Source: Streptomyces endophytica
GTDB taxonomy: Bacteria > Actinomycetota > Actinomycetes > Streptomycetales > Streptomycetaceae
Direction: 5' to 3'
DNA length: 64,000 bases
NCBI RefSeq assembly: GCF_026153355.1
Contig: NZ_CP110636.1
Coordinates: forward strand, 310,001-374,000
Shown here: piece after piece, positions 19,309-28,433 of the stretch
How positions within the stretch are numbered: position 1 is the stretch's first letter
How the letters are laid out: every line of letters starts with the position of its first letter
Made by a program: the position numbers and the translations under genes
The notes under the pieces: model-generated
What the model saw: only the letters and a program-made list of their open reading frames with translations
The model's database searches: none
Told to the model about the DNA's origin: nothing

Positions 19309-20235
19309 TCAGGGGCGCGGCGGCCGCTGGCAGCGCGGGCAGAAGTAGCTGGAGCGGTTCATCCACGGCCGGCGGCGGATCGCCGTACCGCAGCGGCGGC
19401 AGGGCTCGTCCTCGCGGCCATAGGCGTCCAGCGAGCGCTCGAAGTAGCCGGACTCGCCGTTGACGTTGACGTAGAGGCTGTCGAAGCTGGTGCCGCCGAC
19501 GGCCAGCGCGGCGCGCATCACGTCCCGTACGTGCCCGAGCAGCTCGGCGGTGCGCGGGCGGGTGAAGGTGGCGGTCGGCCGCTCGTAGTGCAGCTTGCTG
19601 CGCCAGAGCGCCTCGTCGGCGTAGATGTTGCCCACACCGCTGATCAGGGTCTGGTCGAGCAGCGCCCGCTTGACGGTGGTCCGGCGGCGGCGCAGCGCGT
19701 CGTGGAAGGCGGCGTCGTCGAAGGCCGGGTCGAGCGGGTCGCGGGCGATGTGCGCGATGACGTCGGGCAGCTGGTCGGGGTCGCCGGGCACCGTGTCGTG
19801 CAGCGACAGGCCGCCGAAGGTGCGCTGGTCGACGAAGCGGAGCTCGGTCCCCAGGTCGTCGGCGAACCGCAGCCGGATGCGCAGGTGCTTCTCGTCCGGC
19901 GCGTCGTGCGGCTGGACCAGCAGCTGGCCGCTCATGCCGAGGTGGGCGAGGACCGCCAGACCGTGGGTCACGTCGGGGGTGACGAGCGGCGCGATGCCCT
20001 CGGCGGCGGTCTGCGCTGCCGGGGTGCCGCCGGTCACCGGGATCCAGAGGTACTTGCCGCGGCGGCGCGCGGCCCCCAGGCGCAGCCCCGTGAGGCGGGC
20101 CGCGAAGTCCTCCGCCCCCGCCGTGTGCCGGCGGATCGCCCGCGGGTGCCGCACCTCGACGTCGTCGATGGTGCGGCCGTCGACCCAGCGCTCCAGTCCG
20201 CGGCGGACGACCTCGACCTCGGGCAGCTCGGGCAC
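19309..20235 (-). CDS. mutM: Formamidopyrimidine-DNA glycosylase (MutM/Fpg)
   Basis: A 308-residue base-excision repair glycosylase/lyase removing 8-oxoguanine and FaPy lesions. The N-terminal [14 protein letters not shown] supplies catalytic Pro2 and Glu3; HLGMSGQLL and the H2TH region [15 protein letters not shown] are present; the C-terminal zinc finger is [25 protein letters not shown] mid-protein insertion ([16 protein letters not shown]) makes it slightly longer than the E. coli enzyme, usual in Streptomyces. It is the last gene of the yceD-rpmF-rnc cluster, after a strong hairpin. Confidence 0.95.
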   Translation of the reverse strand: MPELPEVEVVRRGLERWVDGRTIDDVEVRHPRAIRRHTAGAEDFAARLTGLRLGAARRRGKYLWIPVTGGTPAAQTAAEGIAPLVTPDVTHGLAVLAHLGMSGQLLVQPHDAPDEKHLRIRLRFADDLGTELRFVDQRTFGGLSLHDTVPGDPDQLPDVIAHIARDPLDPAFDDAAFHDALRRRRTTVKRALLDQTLISGVGNIYADEALWRSKLHYERPTATFTRPRTAELLGHVRDVMRAALAVGGTSFDSLYVNVNGESGYFERSLDAYGREDEPCRRCGTAIRRRPWMNRSSYFCPRCQRPPRP

Positions 20236-20319
20236 GGCGGACTCCTCGGAAACGACGACGGGTGGGAAGGAGGGGAAGGCCGCGGCGGAAGCACTTCGGC
20301 GGCCGGGGGAAAAGACTTC

Positions 20320-20362
20320 TGACCCCGGCCGGGGCGACGCATGGTCGCCCCGGACGGGGTCA
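20320..20362 (-). terminator. Long stem-loop between rnc and mutM
   Basis: Arms 20320-20338 and 20344-20362 form a 19-bp stem with one mismatch and a 5-base loop. It lies 12 bases past the rnc stop. It could terminate or attenuate the operon. Since RNase III is known to cleave its own operon mRNA in S. coelicolor, this near-perfect duplex could also be a processing site (inference). Confidence 0.65.
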
Positions 20363-20373
20363 GGAGAGGTGCT

Positions 20374-21246
20374 TCAGTGTGCCGACGACGAGCCGTCGTC
20401 GGCGGTGGTGGGAGCCGATCCGTCCGGGCCCGGCGACGCCGCGTCGCCGGAGGCCGCCGTCTTGGCCGCCTCGTCCGCGGCGGCGCGAATGGCACGCCAC
20501 GCGGACTCCGCCGCCTGTTGCTCGGCTTCCTTCTTGCTGCGGCCGGTGCCGGTGCCGTACGAGACACCACCGACGCGGGCGGCAGCAGTAAAGGTCTTCT
20601 CGTGGTCCGGGCCGGTCTCGGTGACCAGGTACTCCGGGACGCCGAGACCCTCGGTCGCGGTGAGTTCCTGGAGGCTGGTCTTCCAGTCCAGGCCCGCGCC
20701 CAGGCTGGAGGACTTCTCGATGAGCGGGTCGAAGAGCCGGTGCACCAGCTCGGCGGCCGCGTCGAGACCCTGGTCGAGGTAGACCGCGCCGATCACCGCT
20801 TCGAGCGTGTCGGCGAGGATGGAGGCCTTGTCCCGGCCGCCCGTGCCCTCTTCGCCGCGTCCGAGGCGGATGAAGGCACCGAGGTCGAGGCCGCGCCCCA
20901 CCTCGGCGAGCGCACGCGAGTTGACCACCGCGGCCCGCAACTTGGCCAACTGGCCTTCGGGCAGGTCGGGGTGGATGCGGTACAGCGTGTCCGTGACCAC
21001 CAGGCCGAGCACCGAGTCCCCGAGGAACTCCAGCCGCTCGTTGGTGGGCAGACCGCCGTTCTCGTATGCGAACGAGCGGTGCGTCAGCGCACGCACCAGA
21101 AGGGCGGACTCGAGCTGGTACCCGAGCCGCCCTTCCAGAAGCGTGTGGGACGAGGCTGTGTCCGCCGGAGTCGTTTCCTCCCCGCGCTTGCGGGATGCCG
21201 AATGGGCGTCTTCCGCCTTCTTGGGGCTAGACACAGTGCCTGTCAC
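20374..21246 (-). CDS. rnc: Ribonuclease III (AbsB)
   Basis: A 290-residue double-strand-specific endoribonuclease. The catalytic domain has the signature [16 protein letters not shown] and the second acidic cluster [15 protein letters not shown]; the C-terminal dsRNA-binding domain runs from about [14 protein letters not shown] to [16 protein letters not shown]. An Ala/Asp/Ser tail follows. In Streptomyces this gene is absB, needed globally for antibiotic synthesis. GTG at 21246 lies 8 bases after the rpmF stop, indicating coupling; a second GTG at 21234 is possible. Confidence 0.95.
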   Translation of the reverse strand: MTGTVSSPKKAEDAHSASRKRGEETTPADTASSHTLLEGRLGYQLESALLVRALTHRSFAYENGGLPTNERLEFLGDSVLGLVVTDTLYRIHPDLPEGQLAKLRAAVVNSRALAEVGRGLDLGAFIRLGRGEEGTGGRDKASILADTLEAVIGAVYLDQGLDAAAELVHRLFDPLIEKSSSLGAGLDWKTSLQELTATEGLGVPEYLVTETGPDHEKTFTAAARVGGVSYGTGTGRSKKEAEQQAAESAWRAIRAAADEAAKTAASGDAASPGPDGSAPTTADDGSSSAH

Positions 21247-21253
21247 CAGCCGC

Positions 21254-21427
21254 TCAGACCTCGAGGACCTGGCGCTTGTTGTAGGTGCCGCAAGCGGGGC
21301 ACGCGATGTGCTGCTGCTTGGGCTCGTGGCAGCGCTCGCACGCCACCAGGGTGGGGACCGCAGCCTTCCACTGCGACCGGCGGTGGCGCGTGTTGCTGCG
21401 CGACATCTTCCGCTTCGGAACAGCCAC
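21254..21427 (-). CDS. rpmF: 50S ribosomal protein L32
   Basis: A 57-residue protein ([20 protein letters not shown]...). It has two CxxC pairs (CERC and CPAC), making it the zinc-binding C+ form. GTG start at 21427; it follows the YceD-family gene by 2 bases and precedes rnc by a few bases, the usual yceD-rpmF arrangement with rnc. Confidence 0.95.
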   Translation of the reverse strand: MAVPKRKMSRSNTRHRRSQWKAAVPTLVACERCHEPKQQHIACPACGTYNKRQVLEV

Positions 21428-21429
21428 GG

Positions 21430-22055
21430 CTACTTCTCCTGAGGTTCATCCCCGCCGTCGCGGGGTGCGTTGTCCTTCTCGCCGTCCTTGCTGGTTTCGG
21501 CGAGTCCCTGCAGTGCCGCCCAACGGATGTCGACGGCGTCGTGGTGGTGGTCCGGGTCGTCCGCGAGCCGCACTCCGCAATCGGAGCACAGGCCCGGGCA
21601 GTCGTCCTGGCACACCGGCTGCATCGGCAGTGCGAGCACCACCGCATCGCGCAGCACGGGTTCGAGGTCGAACAGGTCGTCCTCGATGAAGAGGGTGTCC
21701 TCCTCATCCTCGGCGTCGTCGCCCGCGTCCTTGTCATGGACCCTGGCATCGGCGTCGGGGTAGGCGAACAACTCCTGGAAGTCGCTGTCGAGCTCTCGCT
21801 CCAGCGGCTCCAGACACCTTACGCACTCCCCCTTGACCGCTGCACGGGCGGTGCCCGTGACGAGCACCCCGTCCATGACCGATTCGAGGCGGAGGTCGAG
21901 CTCGATCGGGGCGCCCTCGGGCACACCGATGACCTCGTTGCCGAGGTCCCGGGGGCCTCGACGGAGCGGGAGACCCTCTTGAGCGCACCGGGACGCCGGC
22001 CCAGCTCACGCGTGTCGAACACGAGAGGGGCGCGGTGGTCGAGGCGGGCGTTGAT
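21430..22055 (-). CDS. YceD/DUF177 family protein (frameshifted, start unclear)
   Basis: About 208 residues after restoring one C near 21943-21955 ([16 protein letters not shown] junction). Family features: [31 protein letters not shown], acidic FAYPDADA, and the Cys motif [13 protein letters not shown] before [19 protein letters not shown]177 proteins are linked to 23S rRNA accumulation and precede rpmF in most bacteria. No ATG, GTG or TTG is found at the expected start; homologues start at NARLDHR, here preceded by ATC (22053-22055) and AGGA. Either ATC is used or a base is wrong. Confidence 0.75.
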
Positions 22056-22891
22056 GGCTTCCTGCTTTCTACGGGGTTTTCGCGCCGCCCGTGCTTCGAT
22101 GGGAAATCCGGGCAGCAGAGATCGCGGAAATACGCGCGACCGAAGAGCCAGGATACTGGAAGCACCCCGATAGGCCCAATCCGCACCCGCTCTCCCCGGC
22201 CACACCCGGGCCGCGGGCGGGCTGGACACGTACGGGCCGCACACCGGGCCCCGTACGGGGACGGCTCGTACAGCCACGCGCAGGCCGGGCCCGGGAGCCG
22301 TTCCGGCTGAGGACGGACCGCTTGCCGAACGTCTGGCGGCCGCGTAGGCGGGGGCGAGGCGCGGGGGCGAGGCGCGCAGGTCACCCTCCGGGCGGTGGGG
22401 CGGTGGGGCGGTCACTGGGGGGCGAGGCGTGGGGCCGTAAACGCGTACTCCCGTATCCCGTACTCCCGTATCCCGTGCACCTACGCATACCCAGGTAATC
22501 CCGGGCACCTAGGGGTCGGGGGAACAGATCCCGTAGGGGACGCGAGGCCCCCCTGCGGGCCACAACCAGGTGGAGGGCGGGGTTATTCCGCCGCGCGAGG
22601 GCGGAGCGGAGCGCGGGTGCGGAGCGCGGGGGCGGAGCGGAGCGCGGGTGCGGAGCGCGGGGGCGGAGCGGAGCGCGGGTGCGGAGCGCGGGGCGGAGCG
22701 GAGCGCGGGTGCGGAGCGCGGGGGCGGAGCGGAGCGCGGGTGCGGAGCGCGGGTGCGGAGCGCGGGCGGGGTCGTTCTGCCGTTCGCGGGCCGCCACCAC
22801 CTCGGCGACCCCGTCGGAGGACTCCCGGACCGGCCGAGGCCGCCCGCAGCGCCCGGCACCGCCGCAGCCGGGCTCGCCGAGGGGACGCCCC
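22056..22891. other. 836-base gap without a gene
   Basis: No convincing coding sequence. It holds an exact duplication of a 15-base unit (CGTACTCCCGTATCC at 22444-22458 and 22459-22473) and the 31-bp tandem array at 22600-22770. The promoter of the yceD-rpmF-rnc operon should lie near 22056-22200 but I cannot place it. Confidence 0.5.
22600..22770. repeat. 31-bp tandem repeat, about five copies
   Basis: A unit of the type GGCGGAGCGGAGCGCGGGTG plus CGGAGCGCGGG repeats at 22600, 22631, 22662, 22692 and 22723, followed by partial copies. Copy 3 is 30 bases because a G run is shorter. Units are contiguous with no spacers. It lies just downstream of the DivIVA-like gene. Confidence 0.85.
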
Positions 22892-23992
22892 CTACTGGCG
22901 GCCCTCTTCGTATTGGCGAAGTTGATCGAGGTTGATCATGCTGGTGTCGAAGAGGCTGGTTTCGTCCAGGGCGGCGGGCTGGGCGGGCGCGTGCGGGGCG
23001 TGCTGGGGCTGCTGGGGGACCTGGGGCTGGAGGTAGGCGTTCGGGTCGTAGCCGGGCTGCTGGGACTGCTGCTGCCAGTCGTAGGCGTACGGGTCCTGGT
23101 GCTGGGCGTACGCGGCGGGCTGCTGGGGCTGCTGGTAGCCGTAGACGTCCTGCTGGGGGTAGGCGGCCGGGTCGGTGTAGTAGCCCTGCTGCTGGGGCTG
23201 GAGCGGCTGCTGATGCTCCAGGGGCTGCTCCTGCGGGACCACGGGCGTCGGCGGTTCGCGGTCGGCGCCGATGCCGGCCAGCTCGGCCAGGTACTCCGCG
23301 TCGGCCTGCGGCTGTGCGGTCTGCGGGTCGCCCTGGGCCGCCAGGTGCACGCCGAGTTCGTCGATCGCCCGGGCGCCCTGGAGCTTGTCGCGGCCCCGGC
23401 CGACCGCCTCCAGCGTCTTGGTCAGCACGGCCTGGAAGGCGCCGAACTTGGTGTCCACATAGGCGTCCGCGCGCTGCCTGAGGGTCTCCGGGTCGGCGCT
23501 GCGCTCGGGGGCCTCGGCGTCCTCGTAGCCCTGCTCGTCGAGCCCGGGACCCCGGCCGAGCAGCTTCTCTCGGCCGCGGTCGACGGATCCGATGGTCTTG
23601 GTGAGGACGACCTCGAAGTTGGCGAGCTTGGAGTCGACGTAGTCGTCGGCCTCGGCGCGGATCTCGGCGGCCTCCCGGGTGGCCTCGGCGAGGATCCGGT
23701 CCGCCTCCTCCTGCGACTGCCGGGCGACCTCGGTGTCGGAGATCAGCGAACCGCGATGGGCGTGCGCGGACTCGATGATCCGCTCCGCCTCGGCGCGCGC
23801 CTCCTCGACCATCTGCTCCCGGCCGCCGAGCAGCTCCTGCGCCTGGGCGAGCGATCCGGGCAGCGCGGCGCGCACCTCTTCCAGCATGGCGAGCAGCTCG
23901 GCGCGGTTGACCACGCACGAGGCCGACATGGGCATGGACCGGGCGCCGGCGACGGTCGCGACGATGTCGTCGAGCTTCTTCTGCACGTCCAC
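22892..23992 (-). CDS. DivIVA/SepIVA-like coiled-coil protein
   Basis: A 366-residue cytoplasmic protein. An N-terminal DivIVA-like part (MDVQKKLDDIVATVAGARSMPMSASCVVNRAELLAMLEEV) leads into long coiled coils with repeated pieces (DDYVDSKLANFEVVLTKTI and DAYVDTKFGAFQAVLTKTL), then a Gln/Pro/Tyr-rich disordered tail, ending DTSMINLDQLRQYEEGRQ. It resembles mycobacterial SepIVA, a septum and cell-wall factor encoded near coaD/rsmD. Role in Streptomyces polar growth or division is inferred. Complete, with no frameshift. Confidence 0.8.
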   Translation of the reverse strand: MDVQKKLDDIVATVAGARSMPMSASCVVNRAELLAMLEEVRAALPGSLAQAQELLGGREQMVEEARAEAERIIESAHAHRGSLISDTEVARQSQEEADRILAEATREAAEIRAEADDYVDSKLANFEVVLTKTIGSVDRGREKLLGRGPGLDEQGYEDAEAPERSADPETLRQRADAYVDTKFGAFQAVLTKTLEAVGRGRDKLQGARAIDELGVHLAAQGDPQTAQPQADAEYLAELAGIGADREPPTPVVPQEQPLEHQQPLQPQQQGYYTDPAAYPQQDVYGYQQPQQPAAYAQHQDPYAYDWQQQSQQPGYDPNAYLQPQVPQQPQHAPHAPAQPAALDETSLFDTSMINLDQLRQYEEGRQ

Positions 23993-24119
23993 CTTGGACT
24001 CGCCACTCTCTGAGGGTTGGAACGACGGAACGGGACGACTGTACGTCCACCGGCCCTCCGCCCGACACCAACTGACGGTGCGTCAGGAAGTGCCCGCGGC
24101 GGGTGCGCCGGGGCGGTGA

Positions 24120-24632
24120 TCAGCTCTTCTTGCGCAGCCGCTCGGTGAGCGCGTCGAGCACGAACGGCGGGACCAGGTGGGAGACGTCGCCACCCCAGGC
24201 GGCGACCTCCTTGACGAGGCTGGAGGAGAGGAAACTGTAGGTGGGGTTGGTGGGGACGAACAGGGTCTCCACACCGGAGAGGCCGTTGTTCATCTGGGCC
24301 ATCTGCAGCTCGTAGTCGAAGTCGCTGACCGCGCGCAGGCCCTTGACGATCGCGGGGATGTCGCGCTGCTTGCAGAAGTCGACGAGCAGGCCGTGGAAGG
24401 ACTCGACCTGGACGTTGCCGTACTCGGCGGTGGCCCGGCGGATCAGGTCGATCCGCTCGTCGACCGTGAACAGCCCCTGCTTGGACTGGTTGATCATCAC
24501 GGCCACATGGACCACGTCGTACAGCTTGGAGGCACGGGCGATGATGTCCAGGTGCCCATTGGTGATGGGGTCGAACGACCCCGGACAGACGGCGCGGCGC
24601 AACGCGGGTTCCTCGCTCTCCGATGCGGTCAT
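24120..24632 (-). CDS. coaD: Phosphopantetheine adenylyltransferase
   Basis: A 170-residue nucleotidyltransferase making dephospho-CoA from 4'-phosphopantetheine and ATP. Motifs: CPGSFDPITNGHLDII (with the HxGH-type signature TNGH), KGLRAVSDFDYELQMAQMN and the C-terminal TYSFLSSSLVKEVA. ATG at 24632 overlaps the rsmD stop (ATGA), so translation is coupled. An N-terminal MTASESEEPALRRA extension precedes the conserved start. Confidence 0.95.
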   Translation of the reverse strand: MTASESEEPALRRAVCPGSFDPITNGHLDIIARASKLYDVVHVAVMINQSKQGLFTVDERIDLIRRATAEYGNVQVESFHGLLVDFCKQRDIPAIVKGLRAVSDFDYELQMAQMNNGLSGVETLFVPTNPTYSFLSSSLVKEVAAWGGDVSHLVPPFVLDALTERLRKKS

Positions 24633-25227
24633 GACACGCTTGCTGACGTCGGTTCGGCGGACGTCGAAGCGGCGCGACCGTACCAAAGCGTCCCCTCGCC
24701 GTAGCGACGGGCCTTGATCGCGGTGAAGCCGTCCGGCCACGGGAACGCGCCGCCTCTGGTGCTCCGTTCCACGGTGACGAGTGCATCGTCGGTCAGCCAC
24801 CCCTGACCACGGAGTGTGAGCAGGATCTCGCACAGCTCGGCGTCGCTCACCGCGTACGGCGGGTCCAGGAAGACGATGTCGTACGGCTCGCCGGGGGCCG
24901 GGCGGCGGCGGTCTGCTCGGCCTTGCCGGGCCGCACCTCGACGCCCGGGAGGCCGACCGTGCGGACGTTGTCGCGGATGGTGCGGACGGCGCGGGCGTCG
25001 GCCTCCACCAGCAGGACGTGTGCCGCGCCGCGGGAGAGCGCCTCCAGGCCGACCGCGCCGGAGCCGCCGTACAGATCGAGCACCCGGGCGCCGGTCAGCG
25101 GGCCGTCCAGCGACTCCCAGGTGGAGAACATGCCCTCGCGTGCCCGGTCGGAGGTCGGGCGGGTGCCGTTGCCGGGTGGTACGGCCAGGCGGCGGCCGCC
25201 GGCCGTACCGGCGATCACGCGGGTCAT
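24629..25227 (-). CDS. rsmD: 16S rRNA (guanine-966-N2) methyltransferase RsmD (frameshifted)
   Basis: About 199 residues after restoring one base near 24893-24905. The N-terminal half has MTRVIAGTAGGRRLAVPPG, RPTSDRAREGMFS and the SAM site VLDLYGGSGAVGLEALSRGA. The C-terminal half, read in the shifted frame, continues SDAELCEILLTLRGQGW to GEGTLWYGRAA. The catalytic DPPY motif falls at the break (FLDPPY when corrected). Overlaps coaD by 4 bases. Confidence 0.88.
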
Positions 25228-25415
25228 GGGCCCGTCCTTACGTCGTGCGGGGTGCAGGGGTGCTGGGCGGAGCCGCGCGGGCTCCGTCCTCCACGATATT
25301 CCGTCGCCCGGCGGCGGGCGCCCGCCGGAGGCGTCCCGGCGGCACCCCGGACCGTGATCGTTCTCACCCGGCCGCGGGCGGCGCACGGACGGCGTGGCCC
25401 TCGGTCCCGGCTCGC

Positions 25416-28375
25416 TCAGCCCTTGTCCAGATACTGCTCCCGTTCCTCGTCCAGCAGGGCGGACAGCGCGATCCGCAGCTCCGGATAGCCGGTCAGCTCG
25501 GGGTCGTCGCCGACCAGCGCGGTGGCCTCCTCGCGGGCGGCGGCGATGATCTCCTCGTCGTCGATGACCGTGAGCATCCGCAGCGAGGAACGGACGCCGG
25601 ACTGCGCCTGGCCCAGGACGTCGCCCTCGCGCCGCTGTTCCAGGTCGATCCGGGAGAGCTCGAAGCCGTCGAGGGTGCCGGCCACCGCCGCGAGCCGGGC
25701 CCGCGCCGGGCTGGCCTCGGGCATCTCGCTGACCAGCAGGCACAGGCCGGGCGCCGATCCACGGCCGACCCGGCCGCGCAGCTGGTGCAGCTGGGAGACG
25801 CCGAACCGGTCCGCGTCCATGATCACCATGACGGTGGCGTTGGGGACGTTCACCCCGACCTCGATGACCGTCGTCGCGACCAGTACGTCCAGCTCGCCGG
25901 CCGCGAACGAGCGCATCACCTCGTCCTTGTCGTCCGGCGCCATCCTGCCGTGCAGCACCGCCACCCGGAGGCCGGCGAGCGGGCCCTTGGTGAGCTGGTC
26001 GGCGATGTCGAGCACCGCGAGCGGCGGGCGCTTCTCGGCGATGTCCTCCGGCGAACCCGCCGCTTCCGCCGCGCCGTTGCCCCCGGACGTGCCCTTCTTC
26101 CCCGGCTTGGGCGCGTCCTCCTCGTCGCCGATCCGCGGGCAGACCACGTACGCCTGGTGCCCGGCCTCGACCTCTTCGCGGACCCGCTCCCACGTGCGTG
26201 CGAGGAAGTGCGGTTTGTCCTTCGCGGGCACCACGTGGCTGGCGATCGGCGAGCGTCCGGCGGGGAGTTGGTCGAGGACGGAGGTCTCCAGATCGCCGAA
26301 GACGGTCATCGCGACCGTCCGCGGGATCGGGGTCGCGGTCATCACCAACAGGTGCGGCGGCTGTTTGCCCTTGCCGCGCAGGGCGTCGCGCTGCTCGACG
26401 CCGAAGCGGTGCTGTTCGTCGACGACCACCAGTCCCAGGTCGTGGAACTGCACCTTGTCCTCGATCAGCGCATGCGTGCCGACGACGATGCCGGCCTCGC
26501 CGGTGACCAGGTCGAGCAGCGCCTGCCGGCGGGCCGCGGCGCCCATGGAACCGGTCAACAGCACCACCTTGGTGCCCTGTTCGGCGCCACCGAGCATCCC
26601 GCCCTCGGCCAGCTCCCCCATCATCTCGGTGATCGAGCGGTGGTGCTGCTGGGCGAGCACCTCGGTGGGCGCCAGCATCGCGGCCTGGCCGCCGCTGTCG
26701 ACGACTCCGAGCATGGCGCGCAGCGCGACCATGGTGTTGTGCGTGACGGTGAAGTGGTCGGTCACGTAGGCGTGGGAGGGGTGCGCGACGCTGATGCACT
26801 GGACGGGCTTGCGGCCCACGTGCTCGATCGCACGGAGGGAGCGCCGGAAGCCCGGGGCGTCACCGGCCCCCTCCTCCGGCAGCGCGACATGGACGTCGTA
26901 CATGCCCGTCCCGGTGTCCTGCGGGTGGGCCGTGCCGCCCAGGGAGCGCACCAGCCAGGCGAGGTCGGCGGCCAGCGGGCCGGACGCGGCGCGGAACACG
27001 TCCCCGGTGCCGGAAGCTTCTCCCCCGGCGTCCAGCAGACCGCGCAGCACGGCCCGCCGGTCCTTGACGGGGGCGTTGCGGTAGGCGGATGGCAGGCCGT
27101 CCTCGGGCAGGGACCGGCCCAGGCGGTACGGGTCGAGCGGCCGCTCCCCGCCGTCGTCGAGGTCCACCGGTGTGGCGGGCGCGATGGACCACTTGGGCCG
27201 GCCGTCGGCGCGCAGCAGGTCGGCCCGTAGCTCGCGGGTCGTCAGCACCCGCTCGCCCGTCTCGCGGGACCCGACGATCCACAGGTGCTCGTCGTCGCAC
27301 TCGACGGTGGAGCCGTCCGACAGCACCAGTCGCCACACCTCGCGCTCGCCCTGCGGGAAGACGCCGTCCACCACGGCGCGCTCGCCGCTGGGCACCACCA
27401 CTTCGGTGCCGACGGCCATCTCCCCCATGGGCCGGAAGCCGCCCGGGGTGAGCACCAGGGCGTCCAGCGGCTGGGCCTTGCCGGAGCCGACCTCGCCCTG
27501 GAGGAGGCGGTGCATGGGGTGTTCGGTCGCCAGGTCGTCGAAGATCTCCCGGCTGACCTTCTGCTGGCCTTCGGTGAGCGTGAACGGCAGCTCGGCGTCG
27601 AACGCGTCGAGGATGCCGCCCTTGACCAACTGCCGGGGAACCGCCGGGAGTTGGGTGTCGGTCAGGCGTCTGCGGGCCAGCGCGACCTGCATCACGAACG
27701 CCTCGTCCCACTTCAGCCGGTCCCGCGCACCGGCGATGTCGGCCTTGCTGTCGGGGCGGTGGATCTTCAGCAGCGCCTCGGTGAGCGGGACCAGTGACCG
27801 GCCCTCGCGCAGTGCCTCGGGCAGCGGGTCGACGGCGTCCTGGGCGCTGGGCAGCACCGCGTCGACCGCCTTGGTGATCTTCCAGGACGCCATTTGCTGG
27901 CAGGCCGGGTAGATCGGGATGAGCTGATGGGCGAAGGCGTCCACGGCGTCGCCGTCGGTGTCGCCGTCCAGGAGCGCGTATTCGGGGTGGGCCAGCTGGA
28001 GTTTGCGGTTGAAGACCGAGACCTTGCCGGCGAACATCGCGCGGCGTCCGGGCAGCAGTTCCTTGTGCGGCTTGTGGATGCCCTTGCCGAAGAAGACCAG
28101 CTGGAGCCGGCCGCTGCCGTCCGTGAGGGTCACCTCCAGGCGCTGTCCCCGGCCGGCGTTGAACTTGTGCACCCGGGCGTCGGCGACCCGGGCGACGACC
28201 GTGACGTGTTCGTCCAGCGGGAGGTCGGCGAGGCGGGTCAGCTCGCCGCGCTCGGCGTAGCGGCGCGGTAGTGGTGCAGCAGGTCACCGACCGTGTGCAG
28301 GTCGAGATGCTCGGCCAGCACCTTCGCGGTGGTGCCGCCGAGGATTTTCTTCAGGGGTTCGTCAAGCGCAGCCAC
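25416..28375 (-). CDS. recG: ATP-dependent DNA helicase RecG, containing an intein (frameshifted near 5' end)
   Basis: A 986-residue precursor once one missing C near 28262-28270 is restored (DLLHHY-PRRYAERGELT). Removing the 247-residue intein (26736-27476) leaves about 739 residues, normal for Actinobacterial RecG. The wedge/OB domain (VHKFNAGRGQRLEVTLTDG) is followed by helicase motifs: Walker A GEVGSGK|T (split by the intein), VVDEQHRFGV, TATPIPRT and QLRGRVGRG. RecG regresses stalled forks and processes Holliday junctions. GTG at 28375 (VAALDEPLKKILGGTTAK) matches the family start. Because the intein breaks the ATP-binding loop, splicing is needed for activity. Confidence 0.93.
26736..27476 (-). 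other. Class 3-type intein inserted in RecG Walker A
   Basis: A 247-residue insertion between GSGK and T of the P-loop. It starts AQPLDALVLTPGGFRPM (block A, Ala first), has STVECDDEHLWIV (block B, Trp66) and VQCISVAHPSHAYVTDHFTVTHN (blocks F-G, Cys227, His246-Asn247), and is followed by Thr. The Trp/Cys/Thr(+1) set with no Cys or Ser at position 1 is the class 3 signature. The middle retains SLPEDGLPSAYRNAP and AVLRGLLDAGG...LAWLVRSLGG, a remnant of a LAGLIDADG endonuclease lacking the first motif. Confidence 0.9.
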
Positions 28376-28433
28376 GCGTCTATTGCACACCACGCCTCTG
28401 ACAATTGCGCCGGTCCCGGCCGCCGGGGCGCCG

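Noticed and set aside
22600..22770. CRISPR or coding repeat
   Set aside because: No spacers; all frames give short low-complexity Ala/Pro/Arg peptides.
25416..28375. RecG as inactivated by a random insertion
   Set aside because: The insert has all splicing blocks, keeps frame on both sides and is placed exactly at GSGK|T, so an intein explains it better.
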